NCBI RefSeq assembly: GCF_020149935.1
Contig: NZ_CP083757.1
Span: forward strand, 3,869,501 to 3,933,500
From: Marinilongibacter aquaticus
GTDB lineage: Bacteria > Bacteroidota > Bacteroidia > Cytophagales > Spirosomataceae
Direction of reading: 5' to 3'
DNA: 64,000 nucleotides
Part shown: positions 26,278 to 35,968 of the stretch, one piece after another
Layout of the letters: each line of letters starts with the position of its first letter
Position numbering within the stretch: the stretch's first letter is position 1
The notes under the pieces: generated by a model
The model's database searches: none
What the model was told of the DNA's origin: nothing
The model's input: only the letters and a program-made list of their open reading frames with translations
Program-made: the position numbers and the translations under genes

Positions 26278-27326
26278 ATAAAACGATTTTAATCACCGGT
26301 GGAGCCGGCTTTATCGGGTCGCATGTAGTACGCTTGTTTGTGGAAAAATATCCCGATTATCTGATCGTGAATTTAGACAAGCTGACTTATGCCGGCAATC
26401 TTGAGAACCTGCGGGATATTGACCAAAAAGAAAACTACCGTTTTGAAAAGGGAGATATTGAAGATGCGGGTTTCTTGAGCACACTTTTCGAAAAGTATGC
26501 ATTTGATGGCGTAATCCATTTGGCGGCCGAATCGCATGTCGATCGTTCAATCACCGATCCCTTGGCTTTTGTGCGGACCAATGTTTTGGGCACAGTAAAT
26601 TTGTTAAATACAGCCCGAACAGCTTGGGCGGGTAACTTTGAAGGAAAACGCTTTTATCACGTGTCTACAGATGAAGTGTACGGCGAACTCCACGACCCTG
26701 AAGAGTTTTTTGTAGAAGATACAGCTTACGATCCGCGTTCGCCCTATTCGGCTTCCAAGGCCAGCTCAGATCACTTTGTGCGTGCCTATTATAGTACGTA
26801 CGGCTTGCCCGTAGTGATTTCGAATTGTTCGAACAATTACGGACCGAACCATTTCCCTGAAAAGTTGATCCCTTTGATGATCAACAACATCAAGAATAAA
26901 AAACCTTTGCCCGTATACGGAAAAGGAGAGAATGTGAGGGACTGGCTCTATGTACTCGACCATGCCCGTGCGATCGATATGATTTATCATGGAGCGGCTC
27001 TTGGAGAAACGTACAATATCGGTGGAAACAACGAATGGAAAAACTTGGATTTGGTGCATTTACTTTGTGATGTAATGGACAAGAAACTGGGTCGTGAGCC
27101 TGGCGAATCCAGAGAGTTGATTACTTTCGTAAAAGACCGTGCTGGGCACGACCTACGGTACGCAATCGACGCGAGTAAGCTTATGAACGATTTGGGTTGG
27201 GCTCCTTCTGTGACTTTCGAAGAGGGCTTGGAAAAAACGGTGGAATGGTATTTGCAGAACTGGAATTGGATTGAACACGTAACCAGTGGCGAGTATCAAA
27301 AGTATTATCAAGAAATGTATTCTTGA
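26274..27326 (+). CDS. rfbB: dTDP-glucose 4,6-dehydratase
   Basis: Second enzyme of dTDP-rhamnose and related deoxysugar synthesis. From ATG 26274 the product is 350 residues; a longer frame from 26241 is only an overlap with galE. Motifs are GGAGFIGSHVVRLF, LDKLTYAGNLENL, AAESHVDRSI, HVSTDEVYGELH with the catalytic Thr-Asp-Glu set, and YSASKASSDHFVRAY. NYGPNHFPEKLIPLMI and GENVRDWLYVLDHARA confirm RfbB. It lies between galE and rfbA. rfbC and rfbD are not in the window. Confidence 0.95.
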   Translation: MNKTILITGGAGFIGSHVVRLFVEKYPDYLIVNLDKLTYAGNLENLRDIDQKENYRFEKGDIEDAGFLSTLFEKYAFDGVIHLAAESHVDRSITDPLAFVRTNVLGTVNLLNTARTAWAGNFEGKRFYHVSTDEVYGELHDPEEFFVEDTAYDPRSPYSASKASSDHFVRAYYSTYGLPVVISNCSNNYGPNHFPEKLIPLMINNIKNKKPLPVYGKGENVRDWLYVLDHARAIDMIYHGAALGETYNIGGNNEWKNLDLVHLLCDVMDKKLGREPGESRELITFVKDRAGHDLRYAIDASKLMNDLGWAPSVTFEEGLEKTVEWYLQNWNWIEHVTSGEYQKYYQEMYS

Positions 27327-27388
27327 AAAGGTTTACATCACTTCGTGTCGATTTGGAATTGAATCACAACATTTAAAATCAGTATTTC

Positions 27389-28249
27389 ATGAAAGGAATT
27401 ATTTTAGCAGGAGGATCGGGAACACGTTTGCATCCTTTGACGTTGGCCGTGAGCAAGCAACTTATGCCTGTATACGACAAGCCAATGATTTATTATCCAT
27501 TGTCGATTCTCATGCTTTCGGGTATTCATGAAATCCTGATCATTTCTACACCGCACGATTTGCCGAACTTCAAAAAGCTTTTGGGCGATGGCTCTCAAAT
27601 TGGCTGTAAAATTTCTTATGCCGAGCAACCAAGTCCCGATGGCTTGGCTCAAGCTTTCATTATTGGAGAAGAATTCATTGGTGATGACAGCGTGGCCTTG
27701 ATCTTGGGCGACAATATTTTTTATGGAGCAGGATTGAGCAAACTTTTGCAATCGTGCGTGGATCCAGATGGGGGCATTGTGTTTGCTTATCCCGTGCACG
27801 ATCCCGAAAGGTACGGTGTGGTAGAGTTTGATAAAGATTTCAACGCTCTTTCGATCGAAGAAAAACCCAAGGAGCCCAAAAGCCACTATGCTGTACCGGG
27901 CCTCTATTTCTACGACAACCGCGTTGTGGAAATAGCCAAAAATATTAAACCTTCGCCCCGTGGCGAATTGGAAATCACGGATGTCAACAAAGTGTATCTG
28001 CAAGAGGGGAACTTGAAAGTAGGCGTAATGAACAGAGGAACCGCTTGGCTCGATACAGGGACTTTCCAATCGCTTATGCAAGCGGGGCAGTTTGTGCAAG
28101 TGATAGAAGAAAGGCAAGGTTTGAAAATTGGCTGTATCGAGGAAGTGGCCTACAGAATGGGCTTTATCAACGAAGAGCAACTGAAAAACATAGCCCAACC
28201 TCTTGTGAAGTCGGGCTATGGCGAATATCTTCTCAATATCCTAAAGTAA
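27389..28249 (+). CDS. rfbA: Glucose-1-phosphate thymidylyltransferase
   Basis: First enzyme of dTDP-deoxysugar synthesis, making dTDP-glucose from glucose-1-phosphate and dTTP. The 286-residue product has the nucleotidyltransferase signature [31 protein letters not shown] split over residues 8-38, [11 protein letters not shown], and [16 protein letters not shown]. Length is normal for the RmlA long form. It is 62 bases after rfbB and probably in the same operon. Four bases separate its stop from the convergent gene, with no room for a terminator. Confidence 0.95.
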   Translation: MKGIILAGGSGTRLHPLTLAVSKQLMPVYDKPMIYYPLSILMLSGIHEILIISTPHDLPNFKKLLGDGSQIGCKISYAEQPSPDGLAQAFIIGEEFIGDDSVALILGDNIFYGAGLSKLLQSCVDPDGGIVFAYPVHDPERYGVVEFDKDFNALSIEEKPKEPKSHYAVPGLYFYDNRVVEIAKNIKPSPRGELEITDVNKVYLQEGNLKVGVMNRGTAWLDTGTFQSLMQAGQFVQVIEERQGLKIGCIEEVAYRMGFINEEQLKNIAQPLVKSGYGEYLLNILK

Positions 28250-28253
28250 AAAA

Positions 28254-28769
28254 TCACCAGCCGTCATCCACTACTTTGGCGGCTGCTTTCTTTTTGGCTG
28301 GTGCAGCACTTTGCACGTTTGTCGAAATCATCTGCGATGCAGAGCTTGTGAGTTCTTCATTTTTTTCTATACGGGAATACACGCGTGTCGTAATTTTCCA
28401 CTGGTTTCCTACCTTAACCAAATTCAAGTAATCGATAATTTTGGAGGTGGGGTATACGGTCTCTGTTGTGGCTGTGGCTGCAATTCCGGCATAGCTCCAG
28501 TTCAGTACGCGGGTGCTTCTGTCCATTTTATTGCCGGGCTTTATTTTCGAGGCCAAACTTTCAACCGACATGCCAATCACTTGGCCATTGCTGCCAATGG
28601 AGCGTTGTACCGCATCGGCAAGAAAGGCACTTTTGAATTGTTCCACATCGCCGTTTGTTCCGCCGTCCAAATAATCATTCAGGGTTTTCATGAGGGCGTC
28701 TTCTTCTGATTGGGCCCATAAGGGTGCCGAGAAGAGCAGAAGCATGAATGTCAGGAAGTAGGCTTTCAT
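28254..28769 (-). CDS. Exported nuclear-transport-factor-2-like (lumazine-binding type) protein
   Basis: A 171-residue protein with a clear signal peptide (ends APLWAQ). The mature part resembles the putative lumazine-binding/SnoaL-like group: EDALMKTLNDYLDGGTNGDVEQFKSAF at the start, VESLASKIKPG in the middle, and YLNLVKVGNQWKITTRVY as the last strand. The final 25 residues are an Ala/Lys-rich tail. Ligand and role are unknown. It ends four bases from rfbA on the other strand. Confidence 0.7.
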   Translation of the reverse strand: MKAYFLTFMLLLFSAPLWAQSEEDALMKTLNDYLDGGTNGDVEQFKSAFLADAVQRSIGSNGQVIGMSVESLASKIKPGNKMDRSTRVLNWSYAGIAATATTETVYPTSKIIDYLNLVKVGNQWKITTRVYSRIEKNEELTSSASQMISTNVQSAAPAKKKAAAKVVDDGW

Positions 28770-28894
28770 GAGTATTGCAGTTTTAGTGTAAATGAAAATA
28801 ATAATTTAATTTGGTTTAAACGTTACCTCGGCTTAATTTATGGTCTAAAAGACGGACATTTAAAACACGATTTAAAAACTAAACAACAAAAACT

Positions 28895-29335
28895 ATGGGA
28901 TTATTGTCATTTCTTAAAGGAGTAGGTGAGAAGATATTGCCTTCGAATGAGAAAGAACCCGAAGTAAAAGCCGCTGCTCTTTTATCGCACGTACAAGGTC
29001 TAGGGCTTCCCTTCAAAAAATTGACCATCAAAGTATTGGAAGATGCCGTGACTTTGCAAGGCGAAGTAGCCGAGCAAGTGGACGCAGAGAAAATTGCCAT
29101 TGCTGTAGGAAACGTAGAAGGTGTGGCTTCTGTAGATAACCAATTGGTTGTTGCCGAACCCAAACCAGAGGCTAAGTTCCATACGGTAGAGAAAGGCGAT
29201 TTCCTTTCCAAGATAGCCAAGAAGTATTATGGTGATGCCAACAAGTACATGGTGATTTTCGAGGCCAATAAGCCCATGCTTTCAGATCCGGATAAAATTT
29301 ATCCTGGACAGGTGCTTCGGATTCCAGAATTGTAA
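28895..29335 (+). CDS. BON and LysM domain protein (Kbp/YgaU-like)
   Basis: A 146-residue protein with a BON domain (about 22-90; LTIKVLEDAVTLQGEVAEQVDAEKI) and a C-terminal LysM domain (about 94-146; FHTVEKGDFLSKIAKKYYGDANKYMVIFEANKPML). Length and domain order match E. coli Kbp (YgaU, 149 residues), a small potassium-binding protein of the cytoplasm. It has no signal peptide, also like Kbp. The homology is clear; the potassium role is inferred. A terminator follows directly. Confidence 0.88.
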   Translation: MGLLSFLKGVGEKILPSNEKEPEVKAAALLSHVQGLGLPFKKLTIKVLEDAVTLQGEVAEQVDAEKIAIAVGNVEGVASVDNQLVVAEPKPEAKFHTVEKGDFLSKIAKKYYGDANKYMVIFEANKPMLSDPDKIYPGQVLRIPEL

Positions 29336-29340
29336 TTTTG

Positions 29341-29377
29341 AAAAGGAGAAAAGCGGGTTTGGCCCGCTTTTCCTTTT
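29341..29377. terminator. Bidirectional terminator between LysM gene and histidine kinase gene
   Basis: GAAAAGCGGG and CCCGCTTTTC form a 10-bp stem with a 5-nt loop, extended by AAAAG/CTTTT past a two-base bulge. It serves the plus-strand gene directly and overlaps the stop codon of the minus-strand kinase gene. Confidence 0.85.
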
Positions 29378-32300
29378 AAACGTTTTTGTATTCCGATTTG
29401 AAGTAGAGAAATTCCTTTTCCAAAATCTTGAATTTCTCTTCAAAATCATCCAAGTTTCCTGTTTTTGCAGGCACTTCAATATCTTTCACAATTTCGTGCA
29501 GACGCATCAGGCCAATTGTGCCGGAGTTTCCTTTCAAGGTGTGCAATTCTTTTTGAATCGTTTCCACATCTTTATTCTCAAATGCTTTGCGTGTATTTTC
29601 AATCTGTTCTTCCGCTTCCTTTTCGAAATCCTCAAAAACCGAAGACAGCATTTCTGCACCCACCATTTCTTTTAGGCCATTGATTACCGCCGTGTCAAAA
29701 GCCGGAATGTCGTCGGCAATAAAACCAACGGCCTTCGTTTCTTTTTTCACATTTGGGATTTTCTCTATTTCTTTTCCTTCCAGCATGGCCTCAATGGTGG
29801 TCACCAAAGTGTGTGCACGAATGGGTTTAGACACGTAGCCGTCGAAGCCGCTGTTCAGAAACTTCTCTCTGTCGTTTACCATGGAATAGGCGGTCATGGC
29901 CACCACCGGGGGAAGCTCTTCCCCGAATTTCTCACGTAAAATGGAAGTCGCTTTTATACCGTCCATTTCGGGCATTTGAATGTCCATCAATATCATGTCG
30001 AAATTGGGATCTTCGCTAAAGAAATCGATGGCTTTTTGTCCAGAATCGGCTTGTTTTACCGTGCAGCCCGAACGCTGAAGAATTTCTTGGGCTACCTTGC
30101 GGTTGATCGCATTGTCGTCAACCAAGAGAAGTTTGGGTTGACGATCTTGGAAATAATTCGCCAGCTTTATTTCGTCTGCACTTTTTTTCAATTTATGCGG
30201 AGCCGTTTCGGAGACTTTGATGAAAATCGTAAACCAAAAGTTACTGCCTTCGCCAACTTTGGACTTTACCCCCATTTGCCCGTTCATCTTGATACTTAGC
30301 TCACGCGAAATGGCCAAGCCCAATCCCGTGCCGCCAAAAGACTTGGTGGTCGAATTGTCAAGTTGCTGAAAGGCATTGAACAATTTGTGCTGATCTTCTT
30401 CCGAAATTCCGATACCGCGGTCGATGACTTCAAACCGCAATCCGATATCGTCGCCTTGCCGTTCCTGCTGGCTCACTTTAATACGCACCTCACCGTTTTC
30501 GGTGAACTTGATCGCATTGGAGGTGAGATTGGAAAGGATCTGAAGCAATCGGGTTTGATCGCCGAGAAAATATTTAGGCAAATTTTCCTCGATTTCATAA
30601 ATGATCTGATTGCCTTTTTCAAAAGCCTTTTGATTGAAAAGAGCCACCAACGTATCCAACAATTCTTTCAAATCGAACAAAACGGGGTGCAATTCCATTT
30701 TTCCTGCCTCGATTTTTGACAAGTCGAGAATGTCGTTCAAAATGGTCAAAAGTGTTTGCGATGATTTTCGGATGGTATTCACGTAATCCTTTTGCTCGCT
30801 TTCCAGTTCCGTTTCGCTGAGTACGTCGAGCATACCAATGATGCCGTTCATTGGTGTACGGATTTCGTGGCTCATGTTGGCCAAAAAGCGTTCTTTTACA
30901 GCAAGTGAGTGTTCGGCTTCTTCTTTGGCTTTTTGGAGCTCAAGAGCCGAGCGTTTCAGTTCTGTAATGTCGCGGGCAATACCTTCCACTTCAGTGGGTA
31001 GGCCCTTTTTGTTTTTGATCATCCGAATATTCAACATGAAGCTCCGTAGCTCGCCGTCTTTCCTTTTTACACTGACTTCAAAATTGGTGATGCTGCCGTG
31101 TTTCAAAAGGGTTTTGATGCTTCCGGCACTGCCTTCGGCATCGGTAAAGAAGCGGTCCACTTTGCTGCCGAGCACGTCTTCAAGGGCATAGCCAGTATGC
31201 CTTTCTACAGAGGGGGAAATCATGGTCACGTTGCCAGCCAGATCGGTTCTGTAATAGATATCGATGAAAGATTCGATGATGTTCCGAAATTTCTCTTCAC
31301 TGCGTTGAATGGCCATCACATTGTTTCTTTTCATTGTGATGTCGCGAGCAATTCCCGAAACTTCGCTTATTTCGCCGCTTTCTGAACTTAAAATGGGGTT
31401 GAGGTAAAACTCGTACCATTCGTCTGGAGCTCCCCAGTGCATTTCAAAATATTGCGGTTGGCCTTCGAAAGCCAAATTGTATTTTTCCCTGAGCAAAGGG
31501 CGGTCGTTGGCATTGATCAATCGCCAGCCGACTTTTTCCAAACTGGTGTTGATCTCTGGCGGGAAACCCAGGTTTTCTTGAATAAGGTGCGAATAATTTT
31601 TATTGAAAGAGCTGAGGTACCTCTTTTTGTTCACGGTCCAAATGAGGTGAGAACTGCTGTCGAAAACGGCATTGAGGCGAGCCGTTTGTAAAAGTAGGTC
31701 TTCCTGGGCTTTTTTTCGAACCAAAGCCAAAGCCACTTGGCCAGAAACGAATTCGAGCAATTCGAGATTGCTACTGCTGAATTTGGTGGCGTCTGAGTAA
31801 GATTTAATCCCAATTACACCCGTGGTTTTGCCGTCCACTTTCAGCGGGACGATCACTTGCACTTCGGGCAATTCTTTTCCATAGAGAAACAGTTTTTCTT
31901 TTTTGACCAACTCTTCAAATTCGTTTTTATACAGTAAGAGTGGTTTGTTGTGCAGGATAGCGTACTCAACAATGCCGTTTCCGATTTTTCGTATATCCGC
32001 TTCAGGCGTTTCATAATGTTCGTCGACCCGATAAGGGAAATCTATGCTGCCGTTTTCGGGTTCGTAAATGGCCACGAAAAAGTTATTGGCGTATATTTTT
32101 TTCTGCAACTCTTCGTGTACACGCTTCAGGAATTCCTTCAGGTCTTTGGCGTTCAGGTTGGCCTGGGCAATGGAATAATAAAGGTTTTGAGCCCTTTCTG
32201 CCCGTCTTCTTTGCGTAATGTCTCGAAACAGACAGCGGAAATTGACAGGGATATTGTTTTCGAATCGGCAATCGATATCACCTTGCAAATACACACGTTT

Positions 32301-32591
32301 CAATTGCTTGTTTCGGGCTACGACCTGAAAATCAGAGACTTTCTTGCCTTTCTTTACTTCCTCCAATTTGGCCATCACTTCCGATTTGAACTGCGGGTGA
32401 AGAATATCGGGGAAAAACATGCCAATCACTTCTTCGGATGAAAAACCGAATGTTTCGCGGAAGGCCTTGTTCACAAAAAGAAATTTCAGGTCGGGAGAAA
32501 GCATCATCACCACTTCCGAGGTGTTGTCGATCAGGTCTTGAAGCGGGTCAAATTCGGCAAAGGCTATTTTTTTTGAGCTAGTTGCACACAT
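29376..32591 (-). CDS. Hybrid sensor histidine kinase with PAS, GAF, receiver and Hpt domains
   Basis: A 1071-residue phosphorelay protein without membrane segments, thus cytoplasmic. Domains in order: PAS (about 15-130), GAF (about 140-295), PAS (about 305-420), PAS (about 430-545), HisKA with His575 (NMSHEIRTPMNG), HATPase (about 670-795; NLTSNAIKFTENG, GTGLGLAISREL), receiver (about 819-935; phospho-acceptor Asp870, conserved Lys922) and Hpt (about 965-1065; His1017 in HTLKGNSG). The relay thus runs His575-Asp870-His1017 inside one chain; the output regulator is elsewhere. The signal is unknown. Confidence 0.95.
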   Translation of the reverse strand: MCATSSKKIAFAEFDPLQDLIDNTSEVVMMLSPDLKFLFVNKAFRETFGFSSEEVIGMFFPDILHPQFKSEVMAKLEEVKKGKKVSDFQVVARNKQLKRVYLQGDIDCRFENNIPVNFRCLFRDITQRRRAERAQNLYYSIAQANLNAKDLKEFLKRVHEELQKKIYANNFFVAIYEPENGSIDFPYRVDEHYETPEADIRKIGNGIVEYAILHNKPLLLYKNEFEELVKKEKLFLYGKELPEVQVIVPLKVDGKTTGVIGIKSYSDATKFSSSNLELLEFVSGQVALALVRKKAQEDLLLQTARLNAVFDSSSHLIWTVNKKRYLSSFNKNYSHLIQENLGFPPEINTSLEKVGWRLINANDRPLLREKYNLAFEGQPQYFEMHWGAPDEWYEFYLNPILSSESGEISEVSGIARDITMKRNNVMAIQRSEEKFRNIIESFIDIYYRTDLAGNVTMISPSVERHTGYALEDVLGSKVDRFFTDAEGSAGSIKTLLKHGSITNFEVSVKRKDGELRSFMLNIRMIKNKKGLPTEVEGIARDITELKRSALELQKAKEEAEHSLAVKERFLANMSHEIRTPMNGIIGMLDVLSETELESEQKDYVNTIRKSSQTLLTILNDILDLSKIEAGKMELHPVLFDLKELLDTLVALFNQKAFEKGNQIIYEIEENLPKYFLGDQTRLLQILSNLTSNAIKFTENGEVRIKVSQQERQGDDIGLRFEVIDRGIGISEEDQHKLFNAFQQLDNSTTKSFGGTGLGLAISRELSIKMNGQMGVKSKVGEGSNFWFTIFIKVSETAPHKLKKSADEIKLANYFQDRQPKLLLVDDNAINRKVAQEILQRSGCTVKQADSGQKAIDFFSEDPNFDMILMDIQMPEMDGIKATSILREKFGEELPPVVAMTAYSMVNDREKFLNSGFDGYVSKPIRAHTLVTTIEAMLEGKEIEKIPNVKKETKAVGFIADDIPAFDTAVINGLKEMVGAEMLSSVFEDFEKEAEEQIENTRKAFENKDVETIQKELHTLKGNSGTIGLMRLHEIVKDIEVPAKTGNLDDFEEKFKILEKEFLYFKSEYKNV

Positions 32592-32639
32592 TTTGCTTGG
32601 ACTTAAGTTATAAGGCTGATAAAACTAATAATTAATAGC

Positions 32640-32647
32640 TACTTTTG
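32640..32647 (+). promoter_or_regulatory. Candidate -7 box of rsmA
   Basis: TACTTTTG is an exact TAnnTTTG match 22 bases before the rsmA ATG, in the divergent gap with the histidine kinase gene. Confidence 0.45.
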
Positions 32648-32669
32648 AGCTTTTATCCAACGATTATTC

Positions 32670-33455
32670 ATGAATAAAGTAAGGGCGAAAAAGCATCTGG
32701 GCCAGCATTTTCTAAAAGAGGAATCGATCGCCAAACGTATTGTCGATTTGCTTCAACCGACTTCAAAATATAGGAAAGCACTCGAGATAGGACCGGGGAT
32801 GGGTGTACTCACGCAATTTCTTTTGCAAAGGACCGAATTGGATACGCATGTGGTGGAGTTGGACAATGAATCGGTGGATTACCTGCAAACGCATTATCCG
32901 GTTTTGCTGGGGAAAATTTATGGCGAAGACTTTTTACGAATGCCTTTAAAAGACCGTTTGGGCTTGGGCACAGACGAGACTATTGGTTTGATTGGCAATT
33001 TTCCGTATAACATTTCTTCTCAGATTTTCTTTAAAGTGTTGGAAGAACGCGATACGGTAGTGGAAGTGGTGTGCATGCTGCAGAAAGAGGTGGCCAGGCG
33101 AATCGCCTCGCCTCCGGGCAATAAAGAATACGGAATATTGAGCGTTTTGCTTCAGGCCTATTACGATATCGACTATCATTTCACGATACCTCCTGGAGCG
33201 TTCAATCCACCTCCTAAAGTCGATTCGGGCATTATTCGTTTGACAAGGAACGAAAACAAAAGACTCGAGTGCGATGAAAAACGCTTTTTCTCGGTTGTGA
33301 AAGTAGGTTTCAATCAAAGACGAAAAAAACTCAGCAATGCCCTAAAGCCTTTGGGTTGCAATTTCAGCCATCCTTTGTTGGATAAACGAGCAGAACAATT
33401 GAGCTACAAAGATTTCGTTGAATTGACCAATCAGTTCAGTGCGTCTACTTTGTAA
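32670..33455 (+). CDS. rsmA: 16S rRNA (adenine1518-N6/adenine1519-N6)-dimethyltransferase
   Basis: RsmA (KsgA) dimethylates two adenosines in the last hairpin of 16S rRNA and acts late in 30S assembly. The 261-residue protein starts VRAKKHLGQHFLKEE, has SAM motif I ALEIGPGMGVLTQFLL, the catalytic motif GNFPYNISSQIFFKVL (family NxPY), and FNPPPKVDSGIIRL. All are typical. Its last 25 bases overlap the 3' end of the convergent gene at 33431. Confidence 0.96.
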   Translation: MNKVRAKKHLGQHFLKEESIAKRIVDLLQPTSKYRKALEIGPGMGVLTQFLLQRTELDTHVVELDNESVDYLQTHYPVLLGKIYGEDFLRMPLKDRLGLGTDETIGLIGNFPYNISSQIFFKVLEERDTVVEVVCMLQKEVARRIASPPGNKEYGILSVLLQAYYDIDYHFTIPPGAFNPPPKVDSGIIRLTRNENKRLECDEKRFFSVVKVGFNQRRKKLSNALKPLGCNFSHPLLDKRAEQLSYKDFVELTNQFSASTL

Positions 33456-34960
33456 GTCAGTTTGTTGAGGTAAAAAATTTCTTTCGGGCTGCTGCTGTTC
33501 CCCTGTTTTACGGATTGCACACCATAGGCAATAAAATACTGTTCGTACCAAGCGGCCAGTTCGTTTTGATAGGTATCGACCACCTTTTCGTCGTGACTTT
33601 GCAAATCCAATGGAATGATTTCCTGTGTCTGATCACTTCCGTCAACAATGTTTGTTTTTATTACACCTTCATCGGGGTACGCCACAACCAATTTGTCGTG
33701 CTGTATTTCATACAATTGCACTTTATAATCGAGTGTACGGCTTTCCAAGTTTTTCAGGCTCAAGCTGTTGTCCCAAAGCAATTCGCCTTTTCTATTGAAA
33801 TGAAGAATAAGGGCGTGCGTATAGCGGAAATTATTGAAAGTATAGTAGTTATTTGCCCCCCATCGGTAGTTCCTGCCAAGCGGATAAAAGTTGGAATTGT
33901 AGCTTTTGTATTCGGGATAAAAAACCTCGGCCAACACGGTAAGGCCATCGTGGCTTTCGATGGGCGGATGCAAAAGCAAACGCTGTCTCAATTTGAAATC
34001 CTTGCCTTTCTGGTTTTTCTTCAAAATCCTATTTTTTACACGCGATTGCCTTTTCTCGGGCATATAGCTCAAGAAATTTTTGAGTTGCGTGAAATCATAA
34101 AAACGGGTGGGCACGCTATTTGAAAGAGCATGCGTGTAAAAGCCCACAGAATAATCCGAGCAATTGTCTGCATAATTGCCGGCCATCACATAATTGCCAT
34201 CCGGAATTTTAATCAGTTTCCCATTCAAAGGTAATTTGCCCTTTTCGCCCAGCACTTCTTTATCGACCAGTTTGCCATCGTAATCGTAGGTTTTTAGGCT
34301 CATTTTACAATTTCGGGTATTCTTGAGCAAAAGGTAAATCGTGCCATCGTCTGGGTTGACTTCAATGTTGTTCAGTTCGAGATTGTTGGAGTGCACATCG
34401 GGCAAAACTTTACCTGTGTTGGCAAATAAGTTGATCATTTCGACCACAGGGCGATCGTTGTATCTTCCACCGATAAGGGCTTTGTTTTTCAGCACTTTGA
34501 ACATATCCACCTCCATATTGGTCAATAAACTGGTTTCATTGACCACATAATCGCCCGTTGTGATGTCGAGTCGCAGCACCAAGATTTTCTGCGAACTCAA
34601 TTCACGAAAAAGACAATAGAAATAACGTGGAGTTTCAAAATATTTCAGCAACACAAACAGCAAACCGGGCTCGTAGAAATTCGACCATTTTTGATCCAAA
34701 TTTGTGTTGAACATGATGAACTCTAGGCGATTTTCTCTTCCGTAGCTTTTGGCTTTCGAATTCAGCACCAGAAGCCCCTCTTTCTCATAAGGAATGACAT
34801 TGAACTCGTTGTTTTCGCTTTGGCTTAAATCGAAAACTACCTTTTTGTTTGTGGACAATTGGGCCCATGCCGTCTGCTGCATGATGAGCATGAAGATACA
34901 CGTGACCAGCAGTTTAATGCTTTGCTTAATGCTATTGTTTTGTGTTGAATTTTCAGACAT
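33431..34960 (-). CDS. Hypothetical exported protein
   Basis: A 509-residue protein with a signal peptide (core LLVTCIFMLIMQQTAWAQ) and a mature part dominated by short beta strands and aromatic residues, resembling Bacteroidota exported proteins with beta-propeller-like repeats (for example ILVLRLDITTGDYVV, HALILHFNRKGELLWDN). I do not recognise a family. Short basic stretch RVKNRILKKNQKGKDFKLRQ lies in the middle. It is 7 bases downstream of the phosphoesterase gene's stop region on the same strand and so may be transcribed with pyrB-nuoC. Confidence 0.75.
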   Translation of the reverse strand: MSENSTQNNSIKQSIKLLVTCIFMLIMQQTAWAQLSTNKKVVFDLSQSENNEFNVIPYEKEGLLVLNSKAKSYGRENRLEFIMFNTNLDQKWSNFYEPGLLFVLLKYFETPRYFYCLFRELSSQKILVLRLDITTGDYVVNETSLLTNMEVDMFKVLKNKALIGGRYNDRPVVEMINLFANTGKVLPDVHSNNLELNNIEVNPDDGTIYLLLKNTRNCKMSLKTYDYDGKLVDKEVLGEKGKLPLNGKLIKIPDGNYVMAGNYADNCSDYSVGFYTHALSNSVPTRFYDFTQLKNFLSYMPEKRQSRVKNRILKKNQKGKDFKLRQRLLLHPPIESHDGLTVLAEVFYPEYKSYNSNFYPLGRNYRWGANNYYTFNNFRYTHALILHFNRKGELLWDNSLSLKNLESRTLDYKVQLYEIQHDKLVVAYPDEGVIKTNIVDGSDQTQEIIPLDLQSHDEKVVDTYQNELAAWYEQYFIAYGVQSVKQGNSSSPKEIFYLNKLTYKVDALN

Positions 34961-34967
34961 TGAGTAA

Positions 34968-35462
34968 TTAACGTTTGCCCAGGGTTATCAAGTCCAAATT
35001 AGTGATTTTTTTATTCTCCACAGTCATTTTCATCAGATGTCTCTCGTGGTGGAAACCTTGTTTGCCTGCGGCACCAGGGTTGATGTAGACCAAAGGCGTG
35101 CTTTTGTCTTTTTGTACTTTTACAATATGCGAATGCCCACAAATTAGCACATCGCAGGGCTGTTCAGAAAGAATGGCCTTCACTTGTTTCGTGTATCGCG
35201 GAGCTTTGCCTGCTATGTGAATCAATAGAAAGCGGAGGCCTTCGAGTGCGACGATTTCAAATTCGGGCAGTTGGTGACGCAACTCCTGCGAATCGATATT
35301 CCCGTAGACGGCCTTTAAAGGTTTGAAATCTTGCAGTGCTTCGAGAATGCTTTCATCGCCAACATCGCCAAGATGCCATACTTGATTACAATCTTTGAAA
35401 TGCTCAAAAACTTGTGGATCGAGATAAGCGTGCGTGTCCGAGATCAACCCGATTTTCTGCAT
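34968..35462 (-). CDS. YfcE/MJ0936-type metallophosphoesterase
   Basis: A 164-residue calcineurin-like phosphodiesterase. The metal-binding motifs are in order: SDTHAYLD near residue 8, HLGDVGD near 34, YGNIDSQ near 57, and CGHSHIVK near 108, with NPGAAGKQGFHHER near the end. Its true start is ATG 35462; the open frame running further up overlaps nuoC in another phase. The ATG overlaps the nuoC stop (TGATG). The natural substrate is unknown. Confidence 0.88.
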   Translation of the reverse strand: MQKIGLISDTHAYLDPQVFEHFKDCNQVWHLGDVGDESILEALQDFKPLKAVYGNIDSQELRHQLPEFEIVALEGLRFLLIHIAGKAPRYTKQVKAILSEQPCDVLICGHSHIVKVQKDKSTPLVYINPGAAGKQGFHHERHLMKMTVENKKITNLDLITLGKR

Positions 35463-35968
35463 CAGTATTTTATTTTGATGCCGTGGTATGCAGTCTGGTC
35501 TTGATAGTCTTTTCGCAAGGGGTGGCCTTTCCAATCGGCGGGCAGAAGAATCCGTCGCAAATCGGGATGATCGGTGAATTTGACACCCATGAGGTCGTAA
35601 GCCTCGCGTTCGTGCCAATCGGCGGTTTTCCAAACCGAAGATACACTGTCTACTTCGGGAAGGTTTTCGTCGTCGCCTCTGGGTACCGAGAGCATCAGAA
35701 TGAAAGATTGTTCTAAAGGAATTGAGGTAAGGTGATACCAAAGTTCCAATTGTCCGTTTTGAGGCCCATTGTCAATTGCCGTGATCGCATTGAGGAGATC
35801 GAAGTAGCAATTTTCGTTTTCAAGCAAGAAACGGCAGAGCGGAAGGAGAAATTCGGGTTTTATCTTAGCATAGGCCTGAATGGCATCTGGATACAATTCC
35901 TCGAGCCAGTCTTCGCCGAAATGCGAATGGATTTGTGCTACAATATTTTCGAAATTCTCTAAGTTCAT
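35462..35968 (-). CDS. nuoC: NADH-quinone oxidoreductase subunit C
   Basis: The 30-kDa-type peripheral subunit of respiratory complex I. The 168-residue product carries the family signature WHEREAYDLMGVKFTDHPDL and ends with RRILLPADWKGHPLRKDY. It is not fused to NuoD. No other nuo gene is in the window; instead it sits between pyrB and a phosphoesterase gene and overlaps both by one base (TGATG at each junction). It should still assemble with complex I made elsewhere in the genome. Confidence 0.92.
   Translation of the reverse strand: MNLENFENIVAQIHSHFGEDWLEELYPDAIQAYAKIKPEFLLPLCRFLLENENCYFDLLNAITAIDNGPQNGQLELWYHLTSIPLEQSFILMLSVPRGDDENLPEVDSVSSVWKTADWHEREAYDLMGVKFTDHPDLRRILLPADWKGHPLRKDYQDQTAYHGIKIKY

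Noticed and set aside
35463-35741. N-terminal extension of the phosphoesterase frame
   Set aside because: It overlaps nuoC in another phase, has arbitrary Arg-rich composition, and the family starts at ATG 35462.
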